From Neodontobutis hainanensis (Eukaryota; Chordata; Actinopteri; Gobiiformes; Odontobutidae): 64,000 nt of DNA. The notes below the pieces were generated by a model. The model ran no database searches, had not been told where the DNA came from, and saw nothing but the letters and a program-made list of their open reading frames with translations. The translations under genes were made by a program, and so were the position numbers. Shown here one piece after another: positions 1 through 12,435 of the stretch (positions within the stretch are counted from its first letter, which is position 1; every line of letters starts with the position of its first letter). The DNA lies in the NCBI GenBank assembly GCA_024349245.1, contig JALDNG010000089.1:1108001-1172000 (forward strand), given 5' to 3'.

Positions 1-276
1 TAGACTTAAAGATTAATGGGTTGAGCCTGAGGTAAATGTTTTCATAAAAATATATATATATGTTTTTATCCATCCTTAAAATGTACCGGGACTTTTTTTG
101 AGGGGGCGGGGGTCATGATTTATGACTGGGAATGTCTCAGTTTTATTGTGGTCTGCCGTTGCCGTGGTAACAGCTTGGTGCAGGTGCAGCTCAGAGGAAA
201 CAGTTCGAGGGCAGTTTTTTGCTGAGACCAGAATAAAGTTTATCAAAAGAGAATGAAATATAAAACCTGCGTCAGC

Positions 277-625
277 CAAGATTAGACCGGGAGAAGACCG
301 GGACTGAGCCAGGACGAGTCTGGGACGAGACCAAGATTAGACCAGGACGAGGCCGGATCAGGACCAAGATTGAGCCAGGACAGGACCAAATAGACCAGGA
401 CTGAGCCAAAATGAGACCAAGATTAGACCTGGACGAGACCGGGACAGGGCCAGGATGAGACCGGGACAAGACCAGGACTGAACCAGGAGGAGGCTGGGAC
501 AAGACCAAGACTGAGCCAGGACAACACCAAGATTAGACCAGGATGATACCAGGACAAGACCGGTACGAGACTGAGACCAGACCAAGACAAGACCAGAACA
601 AGACCTGGACGAGACCAGGACCAAA
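277..625. repeat. degenerate 'accaggac/gagac' minisatellite
   Basis: Tandem, imperfect 10-12 bp units of the type accaggacgaga, accgggac and actgagcc fill about 350 bp. Because the units lack stop codons in several frames, open frames of 78-104 codons arise on the minus strand; they are low-complexity artefacts. The unit is related to the 'accaggactaaa' arrays found elsewhere in the window. Confidence 0.8.
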
Positions 626-774
626 TCTCTTGTTTCAGTCTGATTCTTGTTGCTGATGTCTCTCAGTCTCATCCTTCTTCACCGAGGCTCAGTGTGAATC
701 AAACAGTGACCTTTGACCTGTGACCTGCTCAGAGACAGATGTTCACAGTTGGAGCCTGTGGTCTTCTACATTTC

Positions 775-1119
775 TAGCCTGGTTCTACCAGACTCTCGTA
801 CATTTCATTTGTACAGAGAGTCTGGCCTCGCTCCATTGACAAGCGTTTACTTCCTTGTATGCAGGAACTCTGTTGAAGTTTAAAACTATTGGATCTGCCC
901 AGAGTCACTCAGGATCTGCCATAGCCAATCGCTAACGTGTGGTCGTGACGTATGTCATGCGCCGAAACCAACTGGAAACAATAAGTCACTCCCTCTGTTC
1001 GCTGATTGGTCCTACAAAAAATTGATTTCTGGAAACCTAAGAATATACAGCGATCCCAGACTAAGTACTAAAGCGAAATGAAATTGAGCGGAAGTACGTA
1101 GGAGGGCGGAGCCAGGCTA
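775..1119. mobile_element. short TIR element (MITE-like), 345 bp
   Basis: The ends are inverted copies: tagcctggttc at the left and gagccaggcta at the right. The 9 bases ctacatttc occur directly outside both ends (766-774 and 1120-1128), which looks like a target-site duplication. No transposase is present. A 9-bp duplication would fit a MULE-type element, or an 8-bp hAT-type element plus one chance base; I do not assign a superfamily. Confidence 0.65.
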
Positions 1120-1499
1120 CTACATTTCCTCTCACTTTACACAAAAGTCCTCCAGTCGAGACACATTAAAGTTCAGGAAACAGAGAGTGCCAGCTCAGGC
1201 CTGGTTATATAGTTTTTATGGAAATCGTTTCTGCAAAACTTTGTTTTAGGTTAGATTCTGAGTTTTCTTTGTTAGAAAGACGCACAAGATCGGAAGTGTT
1301 TGAATGGTTATTGTTACCGGATGAGTAGATATACACTAAAAGTGAAGTAGAAGTCAGGGAAAGACCAGGGTCCAACACAGGATGAGATGTTTTGTCTGTT
1401 TGATTATCACAGTGATTGGGCCATAAAAACAAAACTTTTTAAAATACCATCAAGAGTCTACACTTTTAATACCTCACGTAATTGATCAGTCGGCAGGTA

Positions 1500-1628
1500 A
1501 AAGCTGAAACAAAAAGTGGTAAGCAGCACCAGTGTGTGACTGTGGAGTGAATGAATAATGGACTCTGTAAAGTGCTTTGAGAGCCTTGAAAAACGCTACA
1601 TAAATCATAGCCATTATTATTATTATTT
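1500..1628 (+). repeat. SINE-like 3' tail
   Basis: The stretch contains the fish SINE/LINE tail signature in which a 'gtaaagtgctttgagagccttgaaaa' type sequence is followed by 'cgctacataaatca' and an ATT microsatellite (ttattattatt). No tRNA-like head with A and B boxes is recognisable, so this is a 5'-truncated copy. Confidence 0.55.
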
Positions 1629-2904
1629 TATGTAAAGTATTTCGGCAATGCTTAATTTTTATTTCTTTAGAGAAATATATAAACTTTTGTTCTGCTACTT
1701 ATTTGCCTTTGGGTGTCCGTTTCTTGACTCCCACAACAAGACATTTTAAACCGGAGCATACAAACATGGTCAAGGACCGTGTAGGTTAGCCTCAAATATT
1801 ATAAAATATATAATAAAATTATGGCTCTAACGGGCCTGTTCAAACATGACCTTTCACCTTTGACACAGTCTGAATGATACAGATGGTGAAACCCTGAGTT
1901 AAAGCCTGTTGTGTTTCTGTGAAAACATGGAGCTGCGTTTTTTATTACTCTCTGTTTTTTCAAAAATGCACCTGCTGTTCCACTTTTTAAACAGGTCGCT
2001 CTGTTCTACATCAGTCTTTTAAATTAATATGTCTGCGTTCTCATGCATCATCATGATCATCGTCTGGAAATAGAATCAGCTCTGTTCCTGCTCATCTGCT
2101 GTGATTGTTCACTTATAGTTTTTATCTTCAGTGTCTCTAAGAAACAGATCCATGCTGCTCACGGTCCACATAACGCTTTCACTTCAGCTTCAGTCTGACA
2201 CCTTTATTTCCTTTCCTCTTCTGCAGCTGTGTCGAAACATGATCAGTAAAGTTGTTGGAGAATATTGAGCTGAGAGAAGTCACACTGAAAAGACAGGCTA
2301 GAGACTTTCTGGATTTCTCTTAGACAGAAGTTTATTTACTATCAACACAGTTTATATAGTTATCAATGCAACTGTGTCTGTCATCAGTTCAACCAGACCA
2401 GGGTCAGAATGACACTGAATGAAAAGTATAATGCATATCTGTGGAGCTACAGTCTTGAGTGAGAACCAACACACCAACAACTTAAGTCTTATTCATTTTT
2501 CTGTTTGTCACAGTGCACTGTAGGTCCGTGGTAGAATTAGCTTTAGCCAAACATTAAACATTGAACATTATCACAATGGTTTTGTCCCCAACAGAGACAT
2601 GTGTTTAATGTCCCAGAGGACATCATTTTTGTACAGTAGCCTGAGTAAGTAGCAGGTGAATTTGTTGATGCTATTACGTTAAATAATAATGTATCCTTTG
2701 GTTTTCATACCGTGCATTGTGCTCCCTTCCTCACTTTATGGAAAAACCATAGTCACAAAGTAAAAAAGACGAGACTGTCATACAAGCCTCTAAACTTTAT
2801 TAAACACACTAACCTGCTGTATTTATTTTAATCTTAGAGATAATAGGACTTTTCCTCTGTTCCATCCTGACCCCTGCTGGACATTTACGGAAAAGGAATT
2901 TAAA

Positions 2905-3112
2905 CCAGGTCTAAACCGGGTCTAAAACTGGACTAAACCAGGTCTATACCAGGACTAAACTAGGTCTAAACCAAGACTAAACTAGGTCTAAACCAGGACT
3001 AAACCAGGACTAAACCAGGTCTAAACCAAGACTAAACTAGGTCTAAACCAGGACTAAACCAGGACTAAACCAGGTCTATACCAGGACTAAACCAGGTATA
3101 AACCAGGGACAC
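2905..3112. repeat. accaggactaaaccaggtctaa minisatellite
   Basis: About 200 bp of alternating accaggactaa and accaggtctaa units (10-12 bp period). This is one member of a motif family that also occurs, in either orientation, at about 15.1, 31.6, 35.9, 37.1, 43.4, 51.4 and 63.4 kb. Confidence 0.85.
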
Positions 3113-4026
3113 AGATTAACTTTATAGATCTTTTTATTTCTTTATAATATTTAAATCATAAACACAATCAGGACAAATGTAGGAAAATATCTTTAAACAC
3201 ATATAATCAACACAAAAAAACACCAAAAATAAAACATTTTAATAAAGAATTATGTCATAAACAAGTTTCATTCATCGGAGTTAGGACCGGATTAAACTAC
3301 AAACCACTACTGCATTGTGGGAAATAGTGTTCCACCTGGTAAAGGTAATGGAATTAAATAAATGGTTTGCGGCTCAAAACACTTTACATTACTTTTGTTT
3401 GCGTAAATCTTGTTCAAACCGAAGTGAAGGTGCACAATAGTCACACGGTGCATTGTGGGTAATGTAGTTTTCAAAAGCCCTTTTCTCGGCCAACAGAAGA
3501 AGGAGAGGGCAGTCCACTAACTACTGTGTTTTTGTCAATCTTTCATGGTACAGTCTTTAGTTCAGGACACAGTGAGTTTATAGACAGTGCTTTTCTCTGA
3601 GAATATTCCACAGCTTATTACAAAAACACAGCTCTCTAAAACTCTCTAAAGTACAAAACCAGTATAAACACACACAAATTAATATATCCTCTAAAGGTTT
3701 AAATACAGCTGGGTTTAGGTGGTTTTTGGTGACGGTCTACATTCATGTTTGAGCCTGTAGAGGGCGCTCTCGGTGAGGAAATACACTTTAAACACAGACA
3801 GAGGTAATAAAGGTATAAGAGTCTAGTTTGTGAGTTTTCATTTGGAGTTGCTTTAAAATGAGCCTCAACACAAAGAGACTACATTTACATTTAACTTCTG
3901 GTATTTTCTGAACAAATACACTCGACCTTTGGACTTTTTTTTCTAAATCTAACTTTAAACCTGGGATTTTTCTCCAAATAAAAAAATGAAGCGCTCTTCA
4001 GAACTTTAATTTCAAACATGTCCTGC

Positions 4027-4032
4027 TTTATT
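4027..4032 (-). terminator. candidate hlf polyadenylation signal
   Basis: tttatt on the plus strand reads AATAAA on the gene strand, about 600 bp downstream of the hlf stop codon. The intervening 600 bp is AT-rich with no open frame continuing the gene, as expected for a 3' UTR. Other signals further left are possible because mammalian HLF has a long 3' UTR. Confidence 0.4.
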
Positions 4033-4634
4033 CTTCCTTCTCTGTTTTTCCAGCGTCCACATTAGATCTGTTTTCTCCTCTTTCCGTCCATTTACTTCTC
4101 TCTTTATTGAACCGAGAGAGCGTTGATGTCTCTGTGTATAATCCAGTTGGCCTTGTAAAATCACCCCATACAGCAGGACACATTTATTGTCGGTCTGAAG
4201 CTGATGCACATTGAGTAAAGCCTTAGAGTTCATGTTTTTAAGTGACTTCCTGATGTATTTTGTGTAAAAATATCACGTTTTTGGTATAGATTTGTTTCTA
4301 AAAGTGACTTCTCTGTGAGTTTTTACAAGAGCAGTCTGTTGTATTTGGTATTTGTAAAAGTTCTTCTTTTTCGTGTATTTGGTAAATATCTAAACTGTAC
4401 CTTTCCGTTTCTCATAACTCTCCACTGTTTTCTCTTTACAGAGTCTAGCCTGTGTTTCTGTTTCATCTAAATCAAACCCTTTGACTCATTCTCTCTGTTG
4501 TATTTGGTAGAAAACAGTAAATAAGGATGTTGTGTCTTTAAGTCACGACCAACAGTTTTCTCTGTACAAAAACAAGACCATAACTTAAACAGTATAAAAA
4601 TGCCTTCTCGTGCTGTTTTTTCACAGGTGCGTCC

Positions 4635-4850
4635 TCACAGCGGGCCGTGCGCCGCCTCGTACCTCGACAGGATGTTCTTGGTGCGGCCCAGCTCTCGCCG
4701 CAGGTCGGCCACTTCCTGTCTCAGAGCGCAGTTCTCTTTCTCCAGGAACGAGGCTCTGATGGCGATCTGGTTCTCCTTCAGCCGCCGGGCATCGCGAGAA
4801 CGCTTCGCCGCCACGTTGTTCTTCCTCCGACGAGCCCAGTATTTATCGTC
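4635..4850 (-). CDS. hlf: hlf exon 4: basic region and leucine zipper
   Basis: 72 codons including stop. The exon opens with DDKYWARRRK after a ttcttaag acceptor and carries the NNVAAKRSRDARRLKENQ DNA-contact helix, then a heptad zipper. This is the most conserved block of the gene. Confidence 0.95.
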   Translation of the reverse strand, partial: DDKYWARRRKNNVAAKRSRDARRLKENQIAIRASFLEKENCALRQEVADLRRELGRTKNILSRYEAAHGPL

Positions 4851-7800
4851 CTTAAGAAAACACACAGAGGGAGGGTTACATCTGTGGGATTTGTCGTTTT
4901 AATATCAACATAACTTTCCCTGTTTCCTGCGGAGGTCAGCTCCTTCAGGAAACCTCATGACCTCTGACCTCATAATGTTGTTTCAATGGTTAGGGGACAG
5001 AAGTGAGGAAAAGTTGCATTTTTCCAGTCATGCACCAGATGGACACTCCTTCCTTCCAAACATGAACTGACCAGTGTAGTGTCGACTGTATTTCGACTTT
5101 TCTATCGTGATGCCAGATTGAGGAGCACACAGTTTTTCTGCCGAGAGAATGCTGCTGTAATATTCTTTATTAAACGGATTACATGTGGTCATTCCTTTGA
5201 GTCTCTGAGCTGAGAGAGCACTGTGCGTCTTTCATAAAGGTCTTTGTACACGTTTCTTTCACAAGACAAACTAATAATAATAAAAAATTAAAAAACATAA
5301 CTATTTGGTTGTTCTCTGTTCTCAAGTTGTTCTTTCAGGAAAATAATTATATTGTTCTTTAGACTTTTGCTGAATAATGGACTGATGTCTTGCCCAACTT
5401 TCTTTAGTTTAAGCTATAATCGTTTTTCCAGTTGAAATAAAAAACTTTGTACTGTAAGTAACCCTGTGCTTGTCTCTGAGCTCATGTCCTGGTTTCATTG
5501 AGCTCACCTTGAGGTCTTCTGGGATGAAGATTTTGCGAGCCTTCTTGATCATGGGCTGAGGTTTGAGCTCATCTGTGGAGAACCTGCGCTTGCGTGGGTC
5601 GAACACCTCCTGTCCTGGGACGGAGGACAGAGCCAGGTCCGCGGGGTCCAGCTCGAAGCCCACTGGAACCTGAATGGAGTCCGGGTCGATGGGACTCGGG
5701 GTGTTCCTGGAGTTCGGCAGAGCTTCAGAGGAACCAGGAGAGACAAGTTAGAAACACTACTTCACAGCAATAATCCTCATGTTTATGATCACAGTCCAAT
5801 AAATCCATCTAAAACCTGTCCAGATCCAACTAGAACCTGGTCAGATCCATTTAAAACATGTTCAGATTCATTTAAAACTTGTTCAGATCCAACTAGAACC
5901 TGTTCAGATTCATAGAACCTGTCCAGATCCATCTAAAACCTGTTCAGAGCCAACTAATACCTGGTCAGATCCAATAATCCAGGTACCAGCTGATGGAAAA
6001 GAGAGCTCTAGGCTTTGTGAACGCAAAAACATAAGTAAAATGACACACTACTGAAAAAATGGGGTTTTCAGCAAGATGTATTTAGAGTGCTGTAATCTGT
6101 CCTAATCTGGAATAGTTGAGTTCCCTGGAGACAGATAAAGCAGAATTCACAGAGGAACATTTAAAGGACAGCTCTGTCCTTAGCCAACCTTCCTCTTTAT
6201 ATGGATGTGGAAGTTTTACAAATAAACATTACAGAAGGAAATTATAAAGGACGAGGTTGGGCTTCCTGAGATGAGATGAGGTGAGATTTAGTCATTTAAA
6301 CTTAGTGGTTAGTTAGTTTGGTCAATTCAAACTGAAAGTGACTAGTGAAATGAAAAAGTGAGGAAACTTCTGCAGCTCTCTGAATATTTTTGTTTGGAGT
6401 TTAGACTTAGAGAAGTGTATCCTACAGACTTTAGTTCTGACAATCACTGAAGCCCTTATTAGCGTTGTTCCTCTTGTAATATTTAGACATGTCAATCCAA
6501 ACATGGTGTATTTTCTTTGGAAGCAGAGGGCAGTCAGTGTCAGTGGAAACTCTTAATGACTCCTGCTCTCTCTGCGACTGGGGCAGGATTCTGATTGGAT
6601 CAGTGACTGACTGAGAGGATGTGATTATCGGGTCGCAGCGTAAACACAGCGCCGGGGACTGGCTGTGGACCTGGCCTAGTTCTGAGGAACAGCGTGTTCC
6701 CAAAACAAGCAGCAGCTCTGGGGGTCACATGTCCAACAGGCGGCCAATGAACCGTCGCTGACATAGAGACAGGACGAGACTCTGAGGCACTTTCCCTCAG
6801 CATCACTTTTTCTGCTTCTGTCATTCTCAAAGTTTAAAACCCACTGTGACGTGCACAACTCCCAAAAGAGTTTACATCGTCCACAAAAAGTCTGAAGTGC
6901 TACTTGTGGCTGTGGACTGTTCAGTTTCCAACAAAAGGAGCTCAATTAATTAAATAATTAGCTAATAAATAATATAATTATAAAGTACTGATCCAAAGGG
7001 ACCCAATAAATAGCTGCTACCGTCTTGTTTTTGTTGAAGGCCATCAGCAGCTGGACTCAGACTCAGGACTCTGGACTGGACTTGTGTTTTCAATTTGGGA
7101 ACCTATGAGAAGAATTAATGGTTTGTCTGGAATCTAACAGTAACAGGAGCTCCTCTGTGGCACACACTCAAATTTACTCAAATTCAGAGAAAGGAGTCAT
7201 GTTACTTCTGTACGGCACTGGTTTAGAAAAGTGTCAGGACACTGATTTAAACTTGAACAGAGTACTTTGTTGATTTATGCAAATGAGCCATGAGGAGGAT
7301 GTAAACAAGACTTTGTGCGTTGACTAGATTAGACTTGGTTTATATGGACAGAGAGGACTAAAACTAAGAAGCATCTTGCCTCAATTGCTTTATTTTCAAG
7401 ATAAGCATCTGAGGGTACACACTCCTGCTGCTGTTATTATTTTCAATTGACACTGAGCAGAAAAAAAGAAATTAAATACTTGATTTTTGTCTACTGGAAA
7501 CTTGTCTACCAAGAACTCACAAACTGTTTCGTTGTATTGTTTAGGTTTGGTAAATTCCAGTCAGGGACTTGAAGAAAAAACAAACTAGGCTTTAAGGTGA
7601 TTTTTTTTTCAGACTGATAAAGACAGAAAGACAGAGAGAGCAGAGCTGTGTGAGTCTGGGGCACCTGCAGCCGTCTGCGCCCCACAACATTGAACATTGA
7701 TGTTGTGTATTTCCCTCGACTAATGCAGTGGCTCAAAGTGAAAGTAAACATTTGGGTTGTAAGAACAGAGTTTTAAACCAGTCAAACAAATTGTCTAGAC

Positions 7801-10800
7801 CCGTGTCCCAGCCCCTCACCTGCAGAAGGAGGGCTGCTGTGGAGGCAGGTGGACCCTGAGGTGGAGGCGTGGCTGCTCAGGTCCATCACTGTGGGTGGGG
7901 CTGTGGGCGGGGCCTGGGGAATTATTGTTGGCTGGCGCTGGTGAGAAGGACTCGAGGAGATGCCGTTTTCTGAGAGAAACTCCTCCAGGTCCATGTACTC
8001 AAGCTGAAAGCCATCTCCGTCGTACGGTAGGGTCTTGTCCCACAGCGTTGGCCCGAGGAACGCCGACTGAGGCACGCTGCGCTCCTCGTCCAAGGTCTTC
8101 TCCTTCTGCTGGGATTTTCCAAACACTGGGAACAGAGACATTTAAACATTATGTTGTCAAGTTTGCATAAAGCCCATACAAAAAAACTTTCTCGTACTTG
8201 TAAGTCTCTTACTTGTAAATGGTGTCCTGGTTGTTTATTCAAGAAAACCATTACAGATTTCTAATATATTGCTTTATGTGCATTCAACAAGATTATGGGA
8301 AACAACTTGCAAAATAATTAAATTCTCATGTTTTTGCTGAAAAGGACAATCATTTAAACACCCATCCATTCATCCATCTTCTACCGCTTATCCGAGCCGG
8401 GTCGCGGGGGCAGCAGTCTAAGCAGATGCGGCCAGACTTCCTTCTCTCCAGACAATTCCTCCAGCTCTTTCGGGGAGATACCGAGGCGTTCCCAGGCCAG
8501 CCGAGAGACATAGTCCCTCCAGCGTGTCCTAGGTCTTCCTCGGGGTCTCCACCCGGAGGGACATGCCCGGAACACCTCCTTAGGGAGGCGTCCAGGAGGC
8601 ATCCGAAACAGATGCAGAAGCATCAGAAGCCACCTCAGCTGGCTCCTCTCGATGTGGAGGAGGAGCGGCTCTACTTTGAGCTCCTCCCGAGTGACCGAGC
8701 ACCTCACCCTATCTCTAAGGGAGCGCCCCACCACCCTGCAGATCGCCCGATTTTTTTTGGTTTTGAGAGTAGGAACGTAGATTGACCGGTAAATTGAGAG
8801 CTTTGCCTTACAGCTCCTTCTTCACCACGACAGACCGGTACATCGACCGCATCACTGCAGAAGCTGCATCCGTCTGTCAATCTAACGCTCCCTCCTTCCC
8901 TCACTCGTGAACAAGACCCCGAGATACTTAAACTCCTCCACTTGAGGCAGGAGCTCTCCACCAACCTGAAGGGGACAAGCCACCCTTTTCTGACTGAGAA
9001 ACATGGTCTCAGACTTGGAGGTGCTGATCCTCATCCAAGCTGCTTCACACTTGGCTGCAAACCGCCCCAGTGAACATTGAAGGTCCTGGCTTGATGGAGC
9101 CAACAGGACAACATCATCTGCAAAAAGCAGAGACAAGATCCTGTGGTCCCCAAACCAGACTCCCTCCGGCCCCTGGCTGCGCCTAGAAATCCTGTCCATA
9201 AAGATAATGAACAGGACCGGTGACAAAGGGCAGCCCTGCCGGAGTCCAACATGCACTGGGTACGGGTCTGGCTTACTGCCGGCAATGCAAACCCAGCTCC
9301 TTTTCTGGTTGTACAGGGACCAGACAGCCCTTTGCAAAGGGCCCCGGACCCCATACTCCCAGAGCACCCCCCACAGGGCGCCACGAGGGACACAGTCGAA
9401 TGCATTCTCCAGATTCACAAAACACATGTGGACTGGTTGGGCAAACTCCCATAAACCCTCCAGCACGCTGGAGAGTGTATAAAGCTGATCCAGTGTTACA
9501 CGACTGAGACGAAAACCGCATTGTTACTCCTGAATCCGAGGTTCAACTATGGCACTGCTTCCCCCTCCTGAGGCGCTGGACGGTTTGAAAGTATTTTTTC
9601 TGGCATTCGAGGCCGATCGATAGTCCTTTTCCATAGCCTCACCTAACTCTTCCCAGACCCGAGTTTTAGCCTCCACGACCACCCGGGCTGCAGTCTGCTT
9701 GGCCTGCCGGTACCTATCAGCTGCCTCAGAAGTCTCACGAGCTGACCAGGCTCGGTAGGTCTCCTTCTTCAGCTTGACGGCATCCCTTACTTCCGGTGTC
9801 CACCACTGGGTTTGAAGGTTGCTGCCACGACAGGCACCCGAGACTTTACGGCCACAGCTTCGAGTGGCCGCATCGACAATGGAGGTGGAGAACATGGTCC
9901 ACTCGGACTCAATGTCTCCAACCTCCCTCGGAATCTGGTCGAAGCTCTGCTGGAGGTGGGAGTTAAAGAACTTTCTGACAGGGGGCTCGGCCAAACGTTC
10001 CCAACAGACCCTCACAGTGCGTTTGGGCTTGCTGAGTCTGTCCAGCTTTCTCCCACGCCATTGGATCCAAATCACCACCAGGTGGTGATCAGTTGACAGC
10101 TCCGCCCCTCTCTTTATCCGAGTGTCCAAGACATACGGCCGGAGGGCAGATGAAACAACTACAAAGTCGATCATCTCTGGCCTAGGGTGTCCTGGTGCAC
10201 TGGTGGAACCCTTATGCTTGAACATGGTGTTTGTTATTGACAAACTGTGACTAGCACAGAAGGCCAATGACAGAACACCGTTTAATCAGGCCCCTCCAGG
10301 TGTCACTGTCGCGGCCGGTGTGAGCGTTGGAGCGTTGAAGGCCGGGTACTCTGCACTGCCATTTGGCCCGTAGACACAAACAACAGTGAGAAACCTGTCC
10401 CCGACCCGAACGCGCAGGGAAGCGACCCTCTTATTTACCAGGGTGAACTCCAACACATGGCGGCTGAGCCGGAGGGCAATGAGGAAGCCCACACCAGCCC
10501 GTTGCCTTTAACCGCAGGCAACTCCAGAGTAGTGGAGAGTCCAGCCTCTCTTTGGGTTCCAGAGCCCAAGCTGTGCGTGGAGGTGAGCCCAACTATTTCT
10601 AGTCGGTATCTCTCAACCTCGCACAAGCTCAGGCTACTTACCCACCAGCGAGGTGACATTCCATGTCCCTAGCGCCAGATTCCGTGTCCGGGGATTGGGT
10701 CGTCGAGGCCTCCGCCTTCGACTGCCACCCAATCCACATTGCACCAGCCCCTATAGCTTCTCCTGCAGGTAATGGGCCCACGGAGGTCGGCCCCACGTCG

Positions 10801-12389
10801 CTCCTTCAGGCTGAGACCGGCCAGGTCCTGTGGGGTCCCATACCGGGCGCCATACTGGGCTTAATATTTCATTTTACATAAAGGGTTTGAACCATTTAAA
10901 CCCCTTGAAACACAGTAGGTCTATCATCAGAATGGAGGCCTGTTATACCACTGTGCACCACTAGATAGAGTGGTATGGTACATTTGTTTCAACTTCAAAA
11001 TATTCCCAAAAGATTTGGTTTTAAAGCAATTTTCTGGAACAAAATTGATTGATTTAAATTGATTTAAACAGAGTCACTTTTAAGCCTACTGCAAACCTCC
11101 TACCTCCACTTAAAACCATTAAAACCCTTTAAAAAAACTAAAACATTTTGAAGCTCAACTAAAACCACCTAAACCCTTCTGAGGTTCATGTAAAAACTGT
11201 TAATACCATTTGAAAAAATAAAATAATAAAGTCAACTCAAGCAACTTGTTAAATTCCAACTGTAGCCACCAGAAACTATTCAAAACTATTTTAAATAAAT
11301 GTAATCACTTTGCTTAAAACCTTTCAAAGTCCAACTCTCACAACTTTAAGTTTTTATAAGTCCATCTTAAACCTTTTAAAAGTTTTTAAAAATCCATTTA
11401 AAAACCCAAATAAAGTCCCTAAATTCCTCTTGAAATCCAACTAAAACCACTTTTCGCACAAGCGCATGTCTTTACTTATTTAATGATTGTGTTTTTTTTA
11501 TAACCACAAAAGACTTATTGTTACACTTTTTGGTTTAAGAAAACAGCTCTGTGTTTGTTCAACCTTTAATTCAACCTGTGTGACTCTAATCTGTTCAAAA
11601 ACATGAGCAACAACAGAGACCTTTGACCTGGTACATAAAGTGACCCCTGACCTCTCACCTTTATGATAAACAGGTGTGAACCGTTGCTGCTGAGGATGAC
11701 AAGCCTAAAATAAGGTTGCATTTTTAATCTGGAGCCAGAATAACACAGATTATATAATCCACGACAGGAACAGAGAGGGTCACACAGAGAGCCAACATTT
11801 TTACACAAGTCAAAAACAAGAGAGAAAAGGTTGGATTCTCACAGCCTTTATTATAGACATACGCAAACAAGGCTGAGATCAACTATTCTTTGCCAAATAT
11901 TGATCCAACAAAGGTTTTGAACTAAGGTTTGTACCAATTATTTTTTTTTAGCATTCAATTTATTGGAGTCCTTTTGAAAGTGAAACTTCTTCAGAGTCGC
12001 TTTAAAGATAAATCCAGACCAGAGTTTACTTTGGGCTAAATTTAAAAACAAATTTTTGTTCTTCGTAAAAAGACTTGATAATTCTTTTTAAACATTAAAG
12101 AAAAGTTTTTTGAAAAGTGCAAGAAACAATTCATTTTCTTATGTTTCTGTGTGACTTATATTATATTATAAAGCGTTAAGCCACGCCTTACTCACATGAT
12201 GCTGCATTCAAATGCACTCTGTAAAGCTCTACAGGGCTACATAACTTTACAACATACGGTTAAACCATAAAAAAATAATAATCATACTCATAATAATAAT
12301 ATTAAATACAAAAAATATAAATACAAGCATGGATCAATTGTACTTGCTTTATAAATATATTATAAAAATATTTATATTTATGAATAAAA

Positions 12390-12435
<46 letters not shown>

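Larger units (their letters stand above)
1..4026. other. gene-poor left flank
   Basis: I see no credible coding exon here. The stretch holds a degenerate minisatellite (277-625), a TIR element (775-1119), a SINE-like tail (about 1500-1628), AT-rich unique sequence, and a second minisatellite (2905-3112). Part of the right end may belong to a longer alternative 3' UTR of hlf, which cannot be decided from sequence alone. Confidence 0.6.

Noticed and set aside
4600..4913. Plus-strand frames opposite hlf exon 4
   Set aside because: Antisense shadows of the conserved bZIP exon.
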